The notes: generated by a model not told the origin, from the letters alone. A stretch of DNA of 64,000 nt from Leisingera sp. ANG59 (GCF_013317235.1 NZ_WLCM01000004.1:76728-140727); one strand, 5' to 3'; positions 16,598 to 25,615 are shown, counted from the first letter of the stretch. Numbers and translations: made by a program.

Positions 16598-17814
16598 AGT
16601 GCCCCCTCGGGACCGGTCAGGAATTGCTTGATCAGCACCTGGGCTGCGGTTTTCACCCGCACCACAAAGCCGCCAGCGGGCACATCGCTTTCCGCCACCA
16701 GCGGCAGCCGCACCTCCGGCAGTTCCTCTGGTTGCAGAACCAGTTCGGCAAGGCGCTGGCCTTGGGCCACCGGGGCCTCAATCGGGCCGTTATAGACCAC
16801 CTCGCCCTCGATGGTGCCGCCCGCCAGTGACGGCAGCAGGATTTCCAGGTCTTCAGCCGGCACCAGCCCTACCGATCGCTCGGCCCCCCGCCAAATCTCG
16901 GCTTCGGCGATGGGGATGCCCTCCTTGGCAACAGTTTTTTTGGTAAATTGGCGAAACGACCAGTTAACGAGGGCTTCTGCCTCCTCTGCGCGTCCGCGCT
17001 CGCTGTCGAGGCCCGAGACCACGAAGATCACCCGGCGGTCGCCTTGCGTGGCGGAGCCGACAAGCCCGTAACCTGCTTCCTCGGTGTGGCCAGTCTTAAG
17101 TCCGTCGGCACCGATGCCCAGTTTCAGCAGCGGGTTGCGGTTGCGGGTATTCGAAGGCGCGCGGCCGTCGAATTCGAACTTGGTTTCGGCAAACAGCGGG
17201 TAATATTCCGGAAAATCCTCGATAAGCCGCTCAGCCAGGATCGCCAGGTCATGCACCGACATCCGGTGTCCGGCGGCGGGCCAGCCGTTGGAATTGGCAA
17301 AGGTCGAGGCAGTCATGCCCAGTTCCTGGCCGCGCTTGGTCATGTAGCGGGCAAAGCCCGCCTCGGTTCCATCCGGGCTCAGCGCCTCGGCAATCACCAC
17401 GCAGGCGTCGTTGCCGGACAGCACGATGATGCCGCGCAGCAAATCCTCGACCCGCACCCGGTCCAGCGTGTCCAGGAACATGGTCGAGCCCTTGTAGCTC
17501 ATCGCGTGTTCGCTGACCGGCAATTCCTCATTCAGCGTCAGCCGCCCGTCGCGCAGGGCTTCGAATGCCACATAGAGCGTCATCAGCTTGGACATCGAGG
17601 CCGGCGGCAGCGGCACATCGGCGTTTTTCGAAAGCAGGACGGTGTCCGTGCCCGAATCCAGCACATAGGCCGCGCGTGCCTTGGTGTCAAAGGCGGCGGC
17701 AGACAGCGCCGAAAGGCTGACGGCCAGACCGGCCGCAAGGCCTATGCGCAGCGATGACTTCAGGAGACGCGCCAGAGGCGCGCCGGGGGGGTCAGTTCGT
17801 GACAGCATAGGCAT
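16594..17814 (-). CDS. D-alanyl-D-alanine carboxypeptidase (PBP5/DacC type, S11)
   Basis: 406 aa. An N-terminal secretion signal runs to about residue 41 (LAAGLAVSLSALSAAA-F). The penicillin-binding motifs are SMSK (Ser73, Lys76), SGN in VLSGNDACV and KTG in DGLKTGHTEEAGYG, so the catalytic machinery is complete. A C-terminal PBP5-like beta domain follows. It trims the terminal D-Ala from peptidoglycan stem peptides. It overlaps the upstream SPOR-protein stop and downstream tmk, placing a cell-wall enzyme in the DNA-metabolism operon. The start could be Met3 instead of Met1. Confidence 0.93.
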   Translation of the reverse strand: MPMLSRTDPPGAPLARLLKSSLRIGLAAGLAVSLSALSAAAFDTKARAAYVLDSGTDTVLLSKNADVPLPPASMSKLMTLYVAFEALRDGRLTLNEELPVSEHAMSYKGSTMFLDTLDRVRVEDLLRGIIVLSGNDACVVIAEALSPDGTEAGFARYMTKRGQELGMTASTFANSNGWPAAGHRMSVHDLAILAERLIEDFPEYYPLFAETKFEFDGRAPSNTRNRNPLLKLGIGADGLKTGHTEEAGYGLVGSATQGDRRVIFVVSGLDSERGRAEEAEALVNWSFRQFTKKTVAKEGIPIAEAEIWRGAERSVGLVPAEDLEILLPSLAGGTIEGEVVYNGPIEAPVAQGQRLAELVLQPEELPEVRLPLVAESDVPAGGFVVRVKTAAQVLIKQFLTGPEGAL

Positions 17815-18715
17815 CAGCGAATCCGGTTTCCTTTACGCTTTTCAGAAGCTGGCTGCGCTCTGCTTTGCTTTGCGCCGGGCCAACCAGTACCCGCCAGAAA
17901 GTCTTGCCGCTGGTGGATTGCTTGCGCACTTCCGGCACCATTCCGGAACTGCGCATTGCGTTGGCTGCATGCTTGGCGTTGGCTTCAACGCTGAAGATGC
18001 CGATCTGGATGAAGGGTTTTCTCAGCGACGACTTCTGTTGTTTTGAGACCGGCGCCGAGGCCGGCTCTGCCTTGGCAGATGCTTCAGTTGCTTCCGAAGC
18101 GGTGGGCGCCGAGGCCTCAATCGCGGCGGCGGCACCAGCAATCGGATCCAGCGGGGTCTCAGAGATCTCGCTGCCGGCCAGGGCATCGTCGTTCAGCCCT
18201 ACGTCGTCCTCCGGTGCGGGTTCGGCGCCTAACAGGTCTTCGGGTTGCGGCTCCGGGGTGACTTCCTCGCGCCGCAGGGCGGTAACGTTCACCTCAACCG
18301 GCGCGCCGGCGAGCATCCCCAGCGCCGCTGCGGCGTCAGAGGAGACCTGCAGCCGCGGCCCCGGGATCTCGCGCTCGCGCCGGAACAGGGCGCCGATCAC
18401 GAACTGGCCGTTGGCATTGTTGCGGATGATCACCCGTTCCGGGTCCTTGGTGTCGGGGTGCGCCACCCAGACCCCGCCGATCGACGGGCGCCCGTCCCAC
18501 AGTCCGGCCTCGGTGACCTGAAACACGTCCGGCGCTTCCACGTCGCGTTCCACCAGCTTGGTGCTGCTGGAGGCGCGGACTTCACCTTCTGCCTTCGGCT
18601 TTGGCTCCAGAAAGCCCAGTTTTGGCCCGTCCTCGCAAGCTGCCAGGACCAGCAGACCCAAGGCCGCTGCGGCGATCCGCGGGGCCCTTCTTGCTCTCGA
18701 CACCGTGTTTGTCAT
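17792..18715 (-). CDS. SPOR-domain lipoprotein, likely septal peptidoglycan binding
   Basis: 307 aa. The start at 18715 was chosen because MTNTVSRARRAPRIAAAALGLLVLAAC is a lipoprotein signal with a good lipobox and AAGGA lies upstream; a longer frame upstream begins with unconvincing sequence. After the lipidated Cys comes an RlpA-like middle region (GLWDGRPSIGGVWVAHPD..., VNVTALRREE), an Ala/Glu-rich linker, and a C-terminal SPOR domain (FIQIGIFSVEANAKHAANAM...). SPOR domains bind denuded septal glycan. It is first in the operon, just before the carboxypeptidase, fitting a role in division or wall remodelling. Confidence 0.85.
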   Translation of the reverse strand: MTNTVSRARRAPRIAAAALGLLVLAACEDGPKLGFLEPKPKAEGEVRASSSTKLVERDVEAPDVFQVTEAGLWDGRPSIGGVWVAHPDTKDPERVIIRNNANGQFVIGALFRREREIPGPRLQVSSDAAAALGMLAGAPVEVNVTALRREEVTPEPQPEDLLGAEPAPEDDVGLNDDALAGSEISETPLDPIAGAAAAIEASAPTASEATEASAKAEPASAPVSKQQKSSLRKPFIQIGIFSVEANAKHAANAMRSSGMVPEVRKQSTSGKTFWRVLVGPAQSKAERSQLLKSVKETGFADAYAVTN

Positions 18716-18968
18716 GCGTTCATCCTTGCCTGTGCCCGCGGCGCTTTTGCGCCCCTGCCGGAATGCCCGGTCTTCTTGATTTGACGGCATGATAGCCTGC
18801 GCTTCCGGTCATGAAAACCCTGCCGGGTCACGATGCAAGGGAAAGCCGGGCCAGCGGCATGTTTCCGCGTGTCCGGCAGCGCGCGGAAAGTTTCTCTTGT
18901 GCACTTCCCGCGGGACAAGGATTTCCGCTTGCCTCGCCCGGCGTTGCATCCTAAACCGCTGACGGACC

Positions 18969-19058
18969 GGGGAGGTGGCAGAGTGGTCGAATGCGGCGGT
19001 CTTGAAAACCGTTGAACGTGAGAGCGTTCCCAGGGTTCGAATCCCTGTCTCCCCGCCA
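18969..19058 (+). tRNA. tRNA-Ser (UGA anticodon)
   Basis: A 90-nt serine tRNA with encoded CCA. The acceptor arm GGGGAGG pairs with TCTCCCC, the D-arm begins GCAGAGTGG, the anticodon loop CTTGAAA holds TGA at 19003-19005, a long class II variable arm follows, and the T-arm contains GGTTCGAATCC. It reads UCA and related serine codons. It stands alone, followed by about 500 bases without a clear gene. Confidence 0.97.
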
Positions 19059-19565
19059 CTTGCAAACAAAAGCGGGAACCGCTGAGGGCTGAGCCTCACC
19101 AGACGCCACTGCGCGCACTATCAAGGCGCGACGCCCTCGTATCCGGCGACTTTTCTCACCGGCGCCGATCCTGCCGATGACTGATCGCAGGTACCCTTTC
19201 TGAACCGCATCTTGTTCGTTGGTCAGGCCTGTTTGCATCGAAAAACACATAAGCGTTAAATTTCTCAGTGGTCAGCCGGGCTTTTGGCGCGACCTCTGCG
19301 GCGACTTGGTCCCGCTCTTTTGCAAGGCGTGTTTTTCTGAGCCTGCTCGAACCGCTGCCGTTCGAAAGGGACGCAGAGAAGATCAGCTTGCCGCCCTTCC
19401 CAAAGGGGCGGCTTCGTTCTTGGTAGCGAAAGCAGGCGTTTGCTTCCGCCAATTCAAGGACGCCTCCAGCCGATAGCCCAGCCATGACGAAGCTCGTGCC
19501 GAACCATGGCAGCGAGACAGAAAATGCCGCCCAGAATGATGTGAGCAGATGTGCTTCGGCAAAGA
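19059..19565. other. Intergenic stretch after tRNA-Ser, no supported gene
   Basis: About 507 bases. A 137-codon minus-strand frame is open here but has no ribosome binding site, family motif or plausible domain, and it overlaps the next gene's stop. A GGGAAGGGCGG-like inverted pair (GCCGCCCTTCCC with AAAGGGGCGGC) may be a weak hairpin near 19390-19412. No integrase fragment or repeat of the tRNA 3' end was recognised. Confidence 0.5.
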
Positions 19566-20135
19566 TCACACCGATCTTGGCAAGACGCTGAGGACCCGCC
19601 GGACGAACTGGTCGTATTCCTTCATGTAGTTTTTGAGGAACTGCTCTGTCCTGGCGCTGGTGACTTCACCCTCATCCGATATGAGATCCGGGGTGAATTG
19701 GATGTAGGCCTCAATCGCGTTCATCATGGGCGAATTGCAAAAGCTCAAGACACTCTTCAGGCTCTGCTGGGCGATTGCCGTCCCGATGGCGCCCGGGGAT
19801 GTGCCGATGACGCCGGAGGGCATACGGGAAAAGGAGTTGTCCCCCCACGGGCGGCTTGCCCAGTCGATTGCATTCTTCAACCCGCCGGGGATCGAGCGGT
19901 TGTACTCTGGCGTCACAAACAACACGGCATCAACAGCTGCGAGCGCGTCCTTGAAGCCGCGGGCCACGGCAGGAAAATCGTCGTCGTAGTCGTAGCTGTA
20001 GAGGGGCAGGTCCTTAAAGGAAATTTCGGTCATCTCGAGACCCTCCGGGGCCAGCCGGACCAGGGCCTTCGCAAGTTTGCGATTGATCGAATCTTTGGCA
20101 AGGCTTCCAACGAAGTAACCAACCTTGTAGGTCAT
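19566..20135 (-). CDS. NADPH-dependent FMN reductase (azoreductase/ChrR-like)
   Basis: 189 aa flavodoxin-like fold. Motifs include the N-terminal phosphate loop GSLAKDSINRKLAKAL, FVTPEYNRSIPGGLKNAIDWASRP (the family's most conserved block) and GTSPGAIGTAIAQQSLKSVL. Such enzymes carry out two-electron reduction of quinones, azo dyes, chromate or nitro compounds, which avoids semiquinone radicals. A GGAG-like site precedes the ATG. It starts the group of quinone/electrophile genes between 19.6 and 27.7 kb. Confidence 0.9.
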   Translation of the reverse strand: MTYKVGYFVGSLAKDSINRKLAKALVRLAPEGLEMTEISFKDLPLYSYDYDDDFPAVARGFKDALAAVDAVLFVTPEYNRSIPGGLKNAIDWASRPWGDNSFSRMPSGVIGTSPGAIGTAIAQQSLKSVLSFCNSPMMNAIEAYIQFTPDLISDEGEVTSARTEQFLKNYMKEYDQFVRRVLSVLPRSV

Positions 20136-20605
20136 GACGATCTCCTTCCTGGGTGCGGATCCGCCAGTGGATCCAAGCTTCCTTTATACCACATTTATGG
20201 TCGGCTGGGTTTGCTGTGACGGCTGGCAGCCCCAAAGAACAAGCACGCTGGGCTTGGCAATGGCCTCGCCAGCAAGAGGAGCTACAGGGGCTCGGGGCGG
20301 CCTGGAGAAAGCCGCCGGTACGGGAAACTGTAAAAATGCGTTTCTGGTTGGCCGGCGCCCGGAACTGCGTCTTGTCAGCCAAGGCCGCGCAGGCCAAGAT
20401 GAAGGCGTGACCCGTCTTAAAGCAAGTAAAGACCGCAGCGCCGGTGTGCGGGTGAGCGCTGTTTTGCCCGGCGGGCAATCCGAAGGTCTCGCTGTGGAGC
20501 GTGGCGACACGGTTCCGTTCGGGACCTGATGACATTGCATTACGGAATGCATCCGCCGGCAGAGTACAGCTTGGTTTCCAGTTGGCCAGAAAGGCAGGCA
20601 AACAA
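20136..20605. other. Divergent intergenic region, no gene recognised
   Basis: About 470 bases between the FMN reductase and the divergent lipoprotein hydrolase. Several frames are open but none has a start signal or a recognisable domain, and they conflict with each other. It presumably holds the two promoters. A segment around 20262-20300 resembles intergenic palindrome sequence but does not form a convincing symmetric hairpin. Confidence 0.45.
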
Positions 20606-21892
20606 GTGATCAGGTGCATCCTGATAGCATTGACAATTGCGGCAATGGGCTGCGCTCCCAAGCCGACGCAATTGTCGCCGCCACCCAATATCTACCTGAA
20701 TGGCGCGGAGTACCCCGCGGAGGAAATTCCGGAACCGCTGCGCAGCGTTGATCCGAAGTTGTTTTTCGTAACCAACCGCCGGCCTGCGGGCAATGACGAG
20801 CCGAAAGGCGTCTTTGGCAAACAAAGGTCGGACTCAATGTTCTTCGGCGAGGCAACAGTAAAATTTGATGTCACCGATTGGGACACCCTACTGCGAAGGA
20901 CCACCGGAGAGGAGCATCGCAATTGGACCTCCCTTACGATCGGCGATGTCAAGGAAGTCGTTCATTTCCTGCCAATCCCGCTACCCGTGGACAGGCGGGG
21001 AGATACGGTGGAATTCCAAACCGGCCCCCTGTCGGCCTACCAAAACCAGGGCCGTGCCTTCAAGCAAGCCGTGAGCAGAACACTGTCCAGTCTGCGGCAG
21101 GACAGTGTTCTGCTATATATTCACGGCGTGAACAACACCTTCGACGAAAGCCTCTCGACGCTCGCGAACTTGTGGCACTTTTCCGGACGCAAGAGCCTGC
21201 CGCTGGCATTTTCATGGCCTGCAGGAAACCCAGGCCTGTTCGGATACTTTCGCGACAGCGCTGCAGGCGACTTCAGCGTGTTCCATTTCAAGGAGCTGCT
21301 GCGGCTTTTGGCGGAGGTGCCAGAGGTGAAGCGTATCGACATCGTTGCGCATTCCCACGGGTCTGATGTTGCGATGGATGGAATTCGCGAGCTTGTTATT
21401 CAGCATCGTGCCGCCGGGTTAAGGCCAAGACGCGCAATGAAAACAGGAACGCTGATACTGGCCGCCGCCGACCTTGATGTGGGGGTAGTGCGTCAGCGCC
21501 TCGCAACAGAGCGTGTTGAGGAAGCCTTCGAACAGCTGAATTTCTACATCAACCCAAATGACTTTGCCCTTGGGCTCTCGGCGATTTTAACCCGCACCGT
21601 CAGGTTTGGAAAGCTGCAGCGCGAAGACTTGGCCCCGGCTGAATTTGAATCCCTGCTACGGGAGTCCTTGGTCTATTTTATCCGGGTGGAGAATGGCGAC
21701 AGCAGCAGCAGCCATGCCTACTTCAGAAGGAACCCAGCCGTTCTTTCAGACATAATCTTGGCCCTGCGGACGGGCGCGAAGCCTGGAAGCGCGTCCAGGC
21801 CGCTTGTCGACCTTGGCGATGGGTTCTGGCTGCTGCCGTCGCATTATCCGGGTCCTCGGCCCTTAGACGAAGCCTCCAGGCCGTCGCGTTAG
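20606..21892 (+). CDS. Lipoprotein alpha/beta-hydrolase (DUF900-like)
   Basis: 428 aa if it starts at the GTG at 20606. This start gives a short lipoprotein signal (IRCILIALTIAAMGC) and has AAGGCAGG upstream; a longer frame to 20501 adds unlikely residues before the signal. The mature protein has FFVTNRRPAG near its start, LLYIHGVNNTFDES (oxyanion region) and the nucleophile elbow IVAHSHGSD, all typical of DUF900 hydrolases. A late NPNDFAL may carry the acid. It is probably anchored in the outer membrane or periplasm. The substrate is unknown. Confidence 0.78.
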   Translation: MIRCILIALTIAAMGCAPKPTQLSPPPNIYLNGAEYPAEEIPEPLRSVDPKLFFVTNRRPAGNDEPKGVFGKQRSDSMFFGEATVKFDVTDWDTLLRRTTGEEHRNWTSLTIGDVKEVVHFLPIPLPVDRRGDTVEFQTGPLSAYQNQGRAFKQAVSRTLSSLRQDSVLLYIHGVNNTFDESLSTLANLWHFSGRKSLPLAFSWPAGNPGLFGYFRDSAAGDFSVFHFKELLRLLAEVPEVKRIDIVAHSHGSDVAMDGIRELVIQHRAAGLRPRRAMKTGTLILAAADLDVGVVRQRLATERVEEAFEQLNFYINPNDFALGLSAILTRTVRFGKLQREDLAPAEFESLLRESLVYFIRVENGDSSSSHAYFRRNPAVLSDIILALRTGAKPGSASRPLVDLGDGFWLLPSHYPGPRPLDEASRPSR

Positions 21893-22213
21893 GCTTGTAC
21901 CGAAACAGCGGGCTGCAACGGCTTGGGGTCTTAGCCGGATTTGACAACTGGCTTGCAGATCGGAGGTTGTGGCGGCGGCCCTGGGCGAAGCGGGGCGCTG
22001 GTTGCAAGTGGAAGCGGGCGGGAAGCTGTTCGTTATCTCCGAACACTGCATTCAACCGGCCCGGCGGCGAAAGCCTGCGGAGATAATGGTATGATGTTTC
22101 CCGCCGCATGTGGCGGGGTTTGCCTTCACTGAACTTTCGTGAAGATGATTTGAGACGCCAAGCACACACTTGATCCCTCCTCATCTTGCGGTGCTAAAAG
22201 AAAGGAAACGCAG
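21893..22213. other. Intergenic stretch with a weak terminator and an inverted repeat
   Basis: About 321 bases. CCCGCC (22100-22105) and GGCGGG (22112-22117) followed by a short T run may terminate the hydrolase transcript. CTTCAC (22124-22129) and GTGAAG (22139-22144) form an inverted repeat 70 bases before the next gene and could be an operator. No coding sequence is supported. Confidence 0.4.
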
Positions 22214-22840
22214 ATGACAACTCCTTACAAACGCCTCGACAAAAATGATGCCGCCGTTCTGATGGTCGACCATCAGGCTGGGCTGCTTTCCCTGGTGCGG
22301 GATATCGATCCCGACAAGTTCAAGAACAACGTTCTGGCCCTGGCTGATTCCGCAAAGTACTTCGGCCTGCCGAAGATCCTGACCACCAGTTTTGAAGACG
22401 GTCCCAACGGGCCGCTGGTTCCTGAGCTGAAGGAGCTTTTCCCGGACGCCCCCTATATCGCCCGCCCGGGACAAATTAACGCCTGGGACAATGAGGACTT
22501 CGTCGCGGCCGTGAAGGCGACCGGCAAGAAGCAACTGATTGTCGCCGGCGTGGTGACGGAAGTATGCGTGGCATTCCCGGTCCTGTCGGCGATCGAAGAG
22601 GGGTACGACGTCTTTGTCGTGACGGATGCCTCCGGGACATTCAATCCGATCACCCGGGACGCAGCCTGGGACCGCATGTCTGCTGCGGGAGCCCAGCTGA
22701 CGTCATGGTTCGGCATGGCCTGCGAATTGCACCGTGACTGGCGGAATGACATCGAAGGGCTGGGGGCACTGTTCTCCAACCACATCCCGGACTACCGCAA
22801 TCTGATCAGCAGCTATAACGCGACGCCCGTCACGTCATAA
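22214..22840 (+). CDS. Isochorismatase-family cysteine hydrolase (YcaC-like)
   Basis: 208 aa. The catalytic triad is visible: Asp in LMVDHQAG, Lys in ATGKKQLIVAGV and the nucleophile Cys in VTEVCVAFP. The DHQAGLLSLV start and the WFGMACELHRDWR end match the YcaC subgroup, octameric hydrolases of unknown physiological substrate. AAAGGAAAC lies just before the ATG. It is convergent with the first pirin gene across a strong hairpin. Confidence 0.92.
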   Translation: MTTPYKRLDKNDAAVLMVDHQAGLLSLVRDIDPDKFKNNVLALADSAKYFGLPKILTTSFEDGPNGPLVPELKELFPDAPYIARPGQINAWDNEDFVAAVKATGKKQLIVAGVVTEVCVAFPVLSAIEEGYDVFVVTDASGTFNPITRDAAWDRMSAAGAQLTSWFGMACELHRDWRNDIEGLGALFSNHIPDYRNLISSYNATPVTS

Positions 22841-22869
22841 GCGGCCGTGGCCTGAAAGTGTGTCAGGCA

Positions 22870-22904
22870 AGCCCTTGGCGGGGATTTTGCAGCCGCCAAG
22901 GGCT
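22870..22904. terminator. Hairpin between convergent genes
   Basis: A perfect 12-bp stem (AGCCCTTGGCGG with CCGCCAAGGGCT) and an 11-base loop lie between the isochorismatase-family and pirin stops. There is no clear T tract on either side, so it may act as a bidirectional transcript-end hairpin rather than a classic terminator. Confidence 0.6.
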
Positions 22905-22949
22905 GTCTGGCTCAACAGCTCCGCGCGGCATTCAGCGCGGGGCTGCGCT

Positions 22950-23888
22950 TCAGCGGCGCGGCAGGGGGATGTGTTCGCTCCGGTCATTGGGCGGCAGATC
23001 GAACTGCCCCGTCCCCCATTTTTCAGCACGCCACTCTTCCTTGGCGTGCTGAATCTTCTCCCGGCTTGAGGCCACGAAGTTCCACCATACATATCTGGGG
23101 CCATTGAGGGTTGCCCCACCCAGTGCCATCAGCCGGGCGCCTGCTGCGCCAGCGGCCACCGTGATCCGGTCACCTGGCCGGAAGACCATCATCCGGCCGG
23201 CTTCGAACTCCTGGCCTGCAATCTTCACGCTGCCCTGGGACACGTAAATGCCGCGGTCCTCGTGATCGTCCGGAAGCGGGAAGCGCGCGCCGGGCTCGAG
23301 AATTACATCCAGATAGAAGGTTTCGGAAAAAAGGGTTGCCGGGGCGGCCTCTCCGTAGGCCGATCCCAGGATCAGTTTGGCACGGACGCCCTCCGCCTCG
23401 ATTTCAGGCAGGCTTTCCTTGCCGTGGTGCTCAAACAGGGGAGCGATGTCCTCCCTGTCTTCCGGCAGCGCCATCCAGGTCTGAATGCCGAACAGCGAAT
23501 GCGGCCCGCTGCGGCCCTCCGAGGAGGTGCGCTCCGAGTGGGTGACCCCCTTTCCGGCCACCATCCAGTTCAGGGCGCCGGGCCGGATGACCTGATCTGT
23601 GCCCAGGCTGTCGCGGTGGTGGAAATCCCCTTGATAAAGATAGGTCACCGTGCCCAATCCAATATGCGGGTGGGGGCGCACGTCGATGCCCTGGCCGGTG
23701 AGGAATTCGGCAGGCCCGGCTTGATCGAAGAAAATAAACGGGCCGACCATCTGGCGCTTCGGCGCGGGCAGCGCGCGCCGGACTTCAAACCCGCCCAGGT
23801 CATGCGCACGGGGAATGATCAGGGTTTCAATGGAGTCGATGCCAATGTCATCAGGACATCCGGGGTCAAGTGCAGGATTCCAGCTCAT
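22950..23888 (-). CDS. Pirin-family protein (bicupin), first of three in the window
   Basis: 312 aa. The N-terminal cupin carries the pirin signature GPFIFFDQAGPAEF, the metal-site RPHPHIGLGTVTYL and later HRDSLG with MVAGKGVTHSERT, giving the usual three His plus Glu iron site. Some bacterial pirins act as quercetin 2,3-dioxygenases; others are redox-sensing partners. It faces the dioxygenase-esterase fusion gene across a 156-base promoter region with two inverted repeats. Confidence 0.92.
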   Translation of the reverse strand: MSWNPALDPGCPDDIGIDSIETLIIPRAHDLGGFEVRRALPAPKRQMVGPFIFFDQAGPAEFLTGQGIDVRPHPHIGLGTVTYLYQGDFHHRDSLGTDQVIRPGALNWMVAGKGVTHSERTSSEGRSGPHSLFGIQTWMALPEDREDIAPLFEHHGKESLPEIEAEGVRAKLILGSAYGEAAPATLFSETFYLDVILEPGARFPLPDDHEDRGIYVSQGSVKIAGQEFEAGRMMVFRPGDRITVAAGAAGARLMALGGATLNGPRYVWWNFVASSREKIQHAKEEWRAEKWGTGQFDLPPNDRSEHIPLPRR

Positions 23889-23922
23889 ATCAACCTCCCT
23901 TGGGTCTGAGTTCAGTAACAGG

Positions 23923-24020
23923 ATAACCCATCGTGGAGGATGCAGAAGCCGCCACCTGTTCGATCAGGGCGAATACGGTGTTCGCCCGCCCTGTCTTCAC
24001 CTGGACCCAAGCTGGGTTAT
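23923..24020. promoter_or_regulatory. Divergent promoter region with two nested inverted repeats
   Basis: An inner repeat GGGCGAA (23967-23973) / TTCGCCC (23981-23987) sits inside a long-range pair ATAACCCA (23923-23930) / TGGGTTAT (24013-24020). The region separates the pirin and dioxygenase-esterase genes. A shared regulator for both genes is plausible, but the identity of the regulator is not visible. Confidence 0.35.
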
Positions 24021-24044
24021 GCTGAGCCGACTGCTGGGTAAGAG

Positions 24045-25571
24045 GTGCAAATGCCTTCGGGGATTCATCATGTGACGGGCATCACGAGAAACGTTCAGGC
24101 CAATGTTGATTTTTACATTGGGTTTCTCGGCCTGCACCTTGTCAAACAAACCGGCGGCTATGAGGACGCCGAACAACTGCATCTGTTTTATGGCGACGCA
24201 CAAGGCGCTCCCGGGTCGGTGGTGACCTTCCTGGTATGGGAGGATGGCGCACCAGGGCGTGTTGGACAGGGCCAGGCCGGCGAAATTGCCTTTGCAGTTC
24301 CGCCCGGCAGCATTGGTGAATGGCTGACACGCGCCATGGAGGCCAGGGTGCCCCTTGAACGGCCTGTGCGCGAGTTCGGGGAGACTGTTCTGCGGCTGAA
24401 AGACCCCGACGGTATCATCGTGAAGCTGGTTGGTGCAGATTTGGGGCCCAAGCACCCACTACCTGACCAAATTGCGCCAACCCGCCTGCGGGCCGTCACG
24501 CTGTTTTCCGGAGATCCTGAAGCAACGGCGGAGTTCGCCAAAAAGTTCGGTTACCGCATGAGCGCTACAGAAGGTCCGATACAGCGGATGGTATCGGATA
24601 CCGATGCGATAGATATCCGTGATACCCGCGGGTTCTTCAGCGGCATTCCCGGCACCGGCGTTTTTGACCACGTAGTCTTCCGCGCTCCGGATGTTGCGGC
24701 AGTCCGGGAGATGCGCCTGTCTCTGGCGCGTCACCATGAGCCGACCAATGTTCATGACCGAAAGTACTTCCTGTCGCTGTACGTCCGGGATCCCGCCGGT
24801 CTGCTTGTTGAGTACGCAACCGACGCGCCCGGGTTTGCGGTGGATGAGCCGTCAAGCCACCTGGGAGAACAGTTGCTCATACCGGACCATGACACCGCCC
24901 GTGCTGCGGACCTGCGCGTTATGCTGCCGCAGTTCACGCGGCCAGGCGAACCGCGGATGCCCAAGCGGTCTCTGCCCTTCGTGCATCGGTTTCACTATCC
25001 CGAAGACCCCGACGGCTCGGTGATCCTCTTGCTGCACGGAACCGGTGGCAACGAGGCTGACCTGATGCCCCTGGCCGCGCGCCTCAACCCAAGGGCAACC
25101 CTGCTTGGCGTGCGCGGCCGTGCCACCGAAGAGGGCGTCGCCCGGTTCTTCCGGCGGTTTGACGTGGATGCGTTCGACCAGGAGGACATCCGCGCCGAGG
25201 CCCGGGCCTTTGAGGCTTTTCTGCACGCGGCGGTGCGGGGATATGAGCTGGACGCCGGGGCGGTGACGGTGCTGGGCTATTCCAACGGCGCGAATTTTGC
25301 GGCCGCCGTGATGGCGCTGCACCCCGGTCTGATCCGCCGCGCCATACTGCTGCGGGCGATCCCTGTGCTAGAAGATCTGCCACGCGTGGATCTGTCCTCG
25401 GCCCGGGTATTGCTGCTGACCGGCCGCGATGACCCTTTCAGCTCAGAGGCTGCGCGATTGGCGCAATGGCTGCGTGACAGCGGTGCGGATGCCGAAACCG
25501 GGGTTATTGAAGCGGGCCACGATATCTCGCCGACCGATTTGAGCGCCGCCCGCGCCTGGCTGAAACAGTAG
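24045..25571 (+). CDS. MhqO-like ring-cleaving dioxygenase fused to MhqD-like carboxylesterase
   Basis: 508 aa fusion. Residues about 1-290 form a tandem VOC (extradiol dioxygenase) module starting GIHHVTGITRNVQANVDFYI; metal ligands are expected at His in GIHHVT, His in FDHVVF and Glu in LLVEYATD. Residues about 305-508 form an alpha/beta hydrolase: HGTGGNEADL (oxyanion), GYSNGANFAAAV (Ser), GRDDPF (Asp), AGHDIS (His). In Bacillus the hydroquinone-resistance operon has separate MhqO and MhqD proteins; here one chain carries both. Likely role: ring cleavage of hydroquinones or catechols followed by ester hydrolysis. The VOC half is by far the stronger assignment. Confidence 0.85.
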   Translation: MQMPSGIHHVTGITRNVQANVDFYIGFLGLHLVKQTGGYEDAEQLHLFYGDAQGAPGSVVTFLVWEDGAPGRVGQGQAGEIAFAVPPGSIGEWLTRAMEARVPLERPVREFGETVLRLKDPDGIIVKLVGADLGPKHPLPDQIAPTRLRAVTLFSGDPEATAEFAKKFGYRMSATEGPIQRMVSDTDAIDIRDTRGFFSGIPGTGVFDHVVFRAPDVAAVREMRLSLARHHEPTNVHDRKYFLSLYVRDPAGLLVEYATDAPGFAVDEPSSHLGEQLLIPDHDTARAADLRVMLPQFTRPGEPRMPKRSLPFVHRFHYPEDPDGSVILLLHGTGGNEADLMPLAARLNPRATLLGVRGRATEEGVARFFRRFDVDAFDQEDIRAEARAFEAFLHAAVRGYELDAGAVTVLGYSNGANFAAAVMALHPGLIRRAILLRAIPVLEDLPRVDLSSARVLLLTGRDDPFSSEAARLAQWLRDSGADAETGVIEAGHDISPTDLSAARAWLKQ

Positions 25572-25615
25572 GGCAGCGGATACTGCCCGCCGCCCGGGTG
25601 CTGTTCATAAGCCTC

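Noticed and set aside
19156-19569. A 137-codon minus-strand frame after tRNA-Ser.
   Set aside because: It has no domain and no ribosome site, and it overlaps the next gene's stop by a few bases. I left the region as intergenic.
20260-20300. Resemblance to the REP palindromes of Pseudomonas (GCCAGCAAG...GCTACAGGGG).
   Set aside because: The arms are not symmetric here, only one partial copy was seen, and the host group does not carry that family. Probably coincidence.
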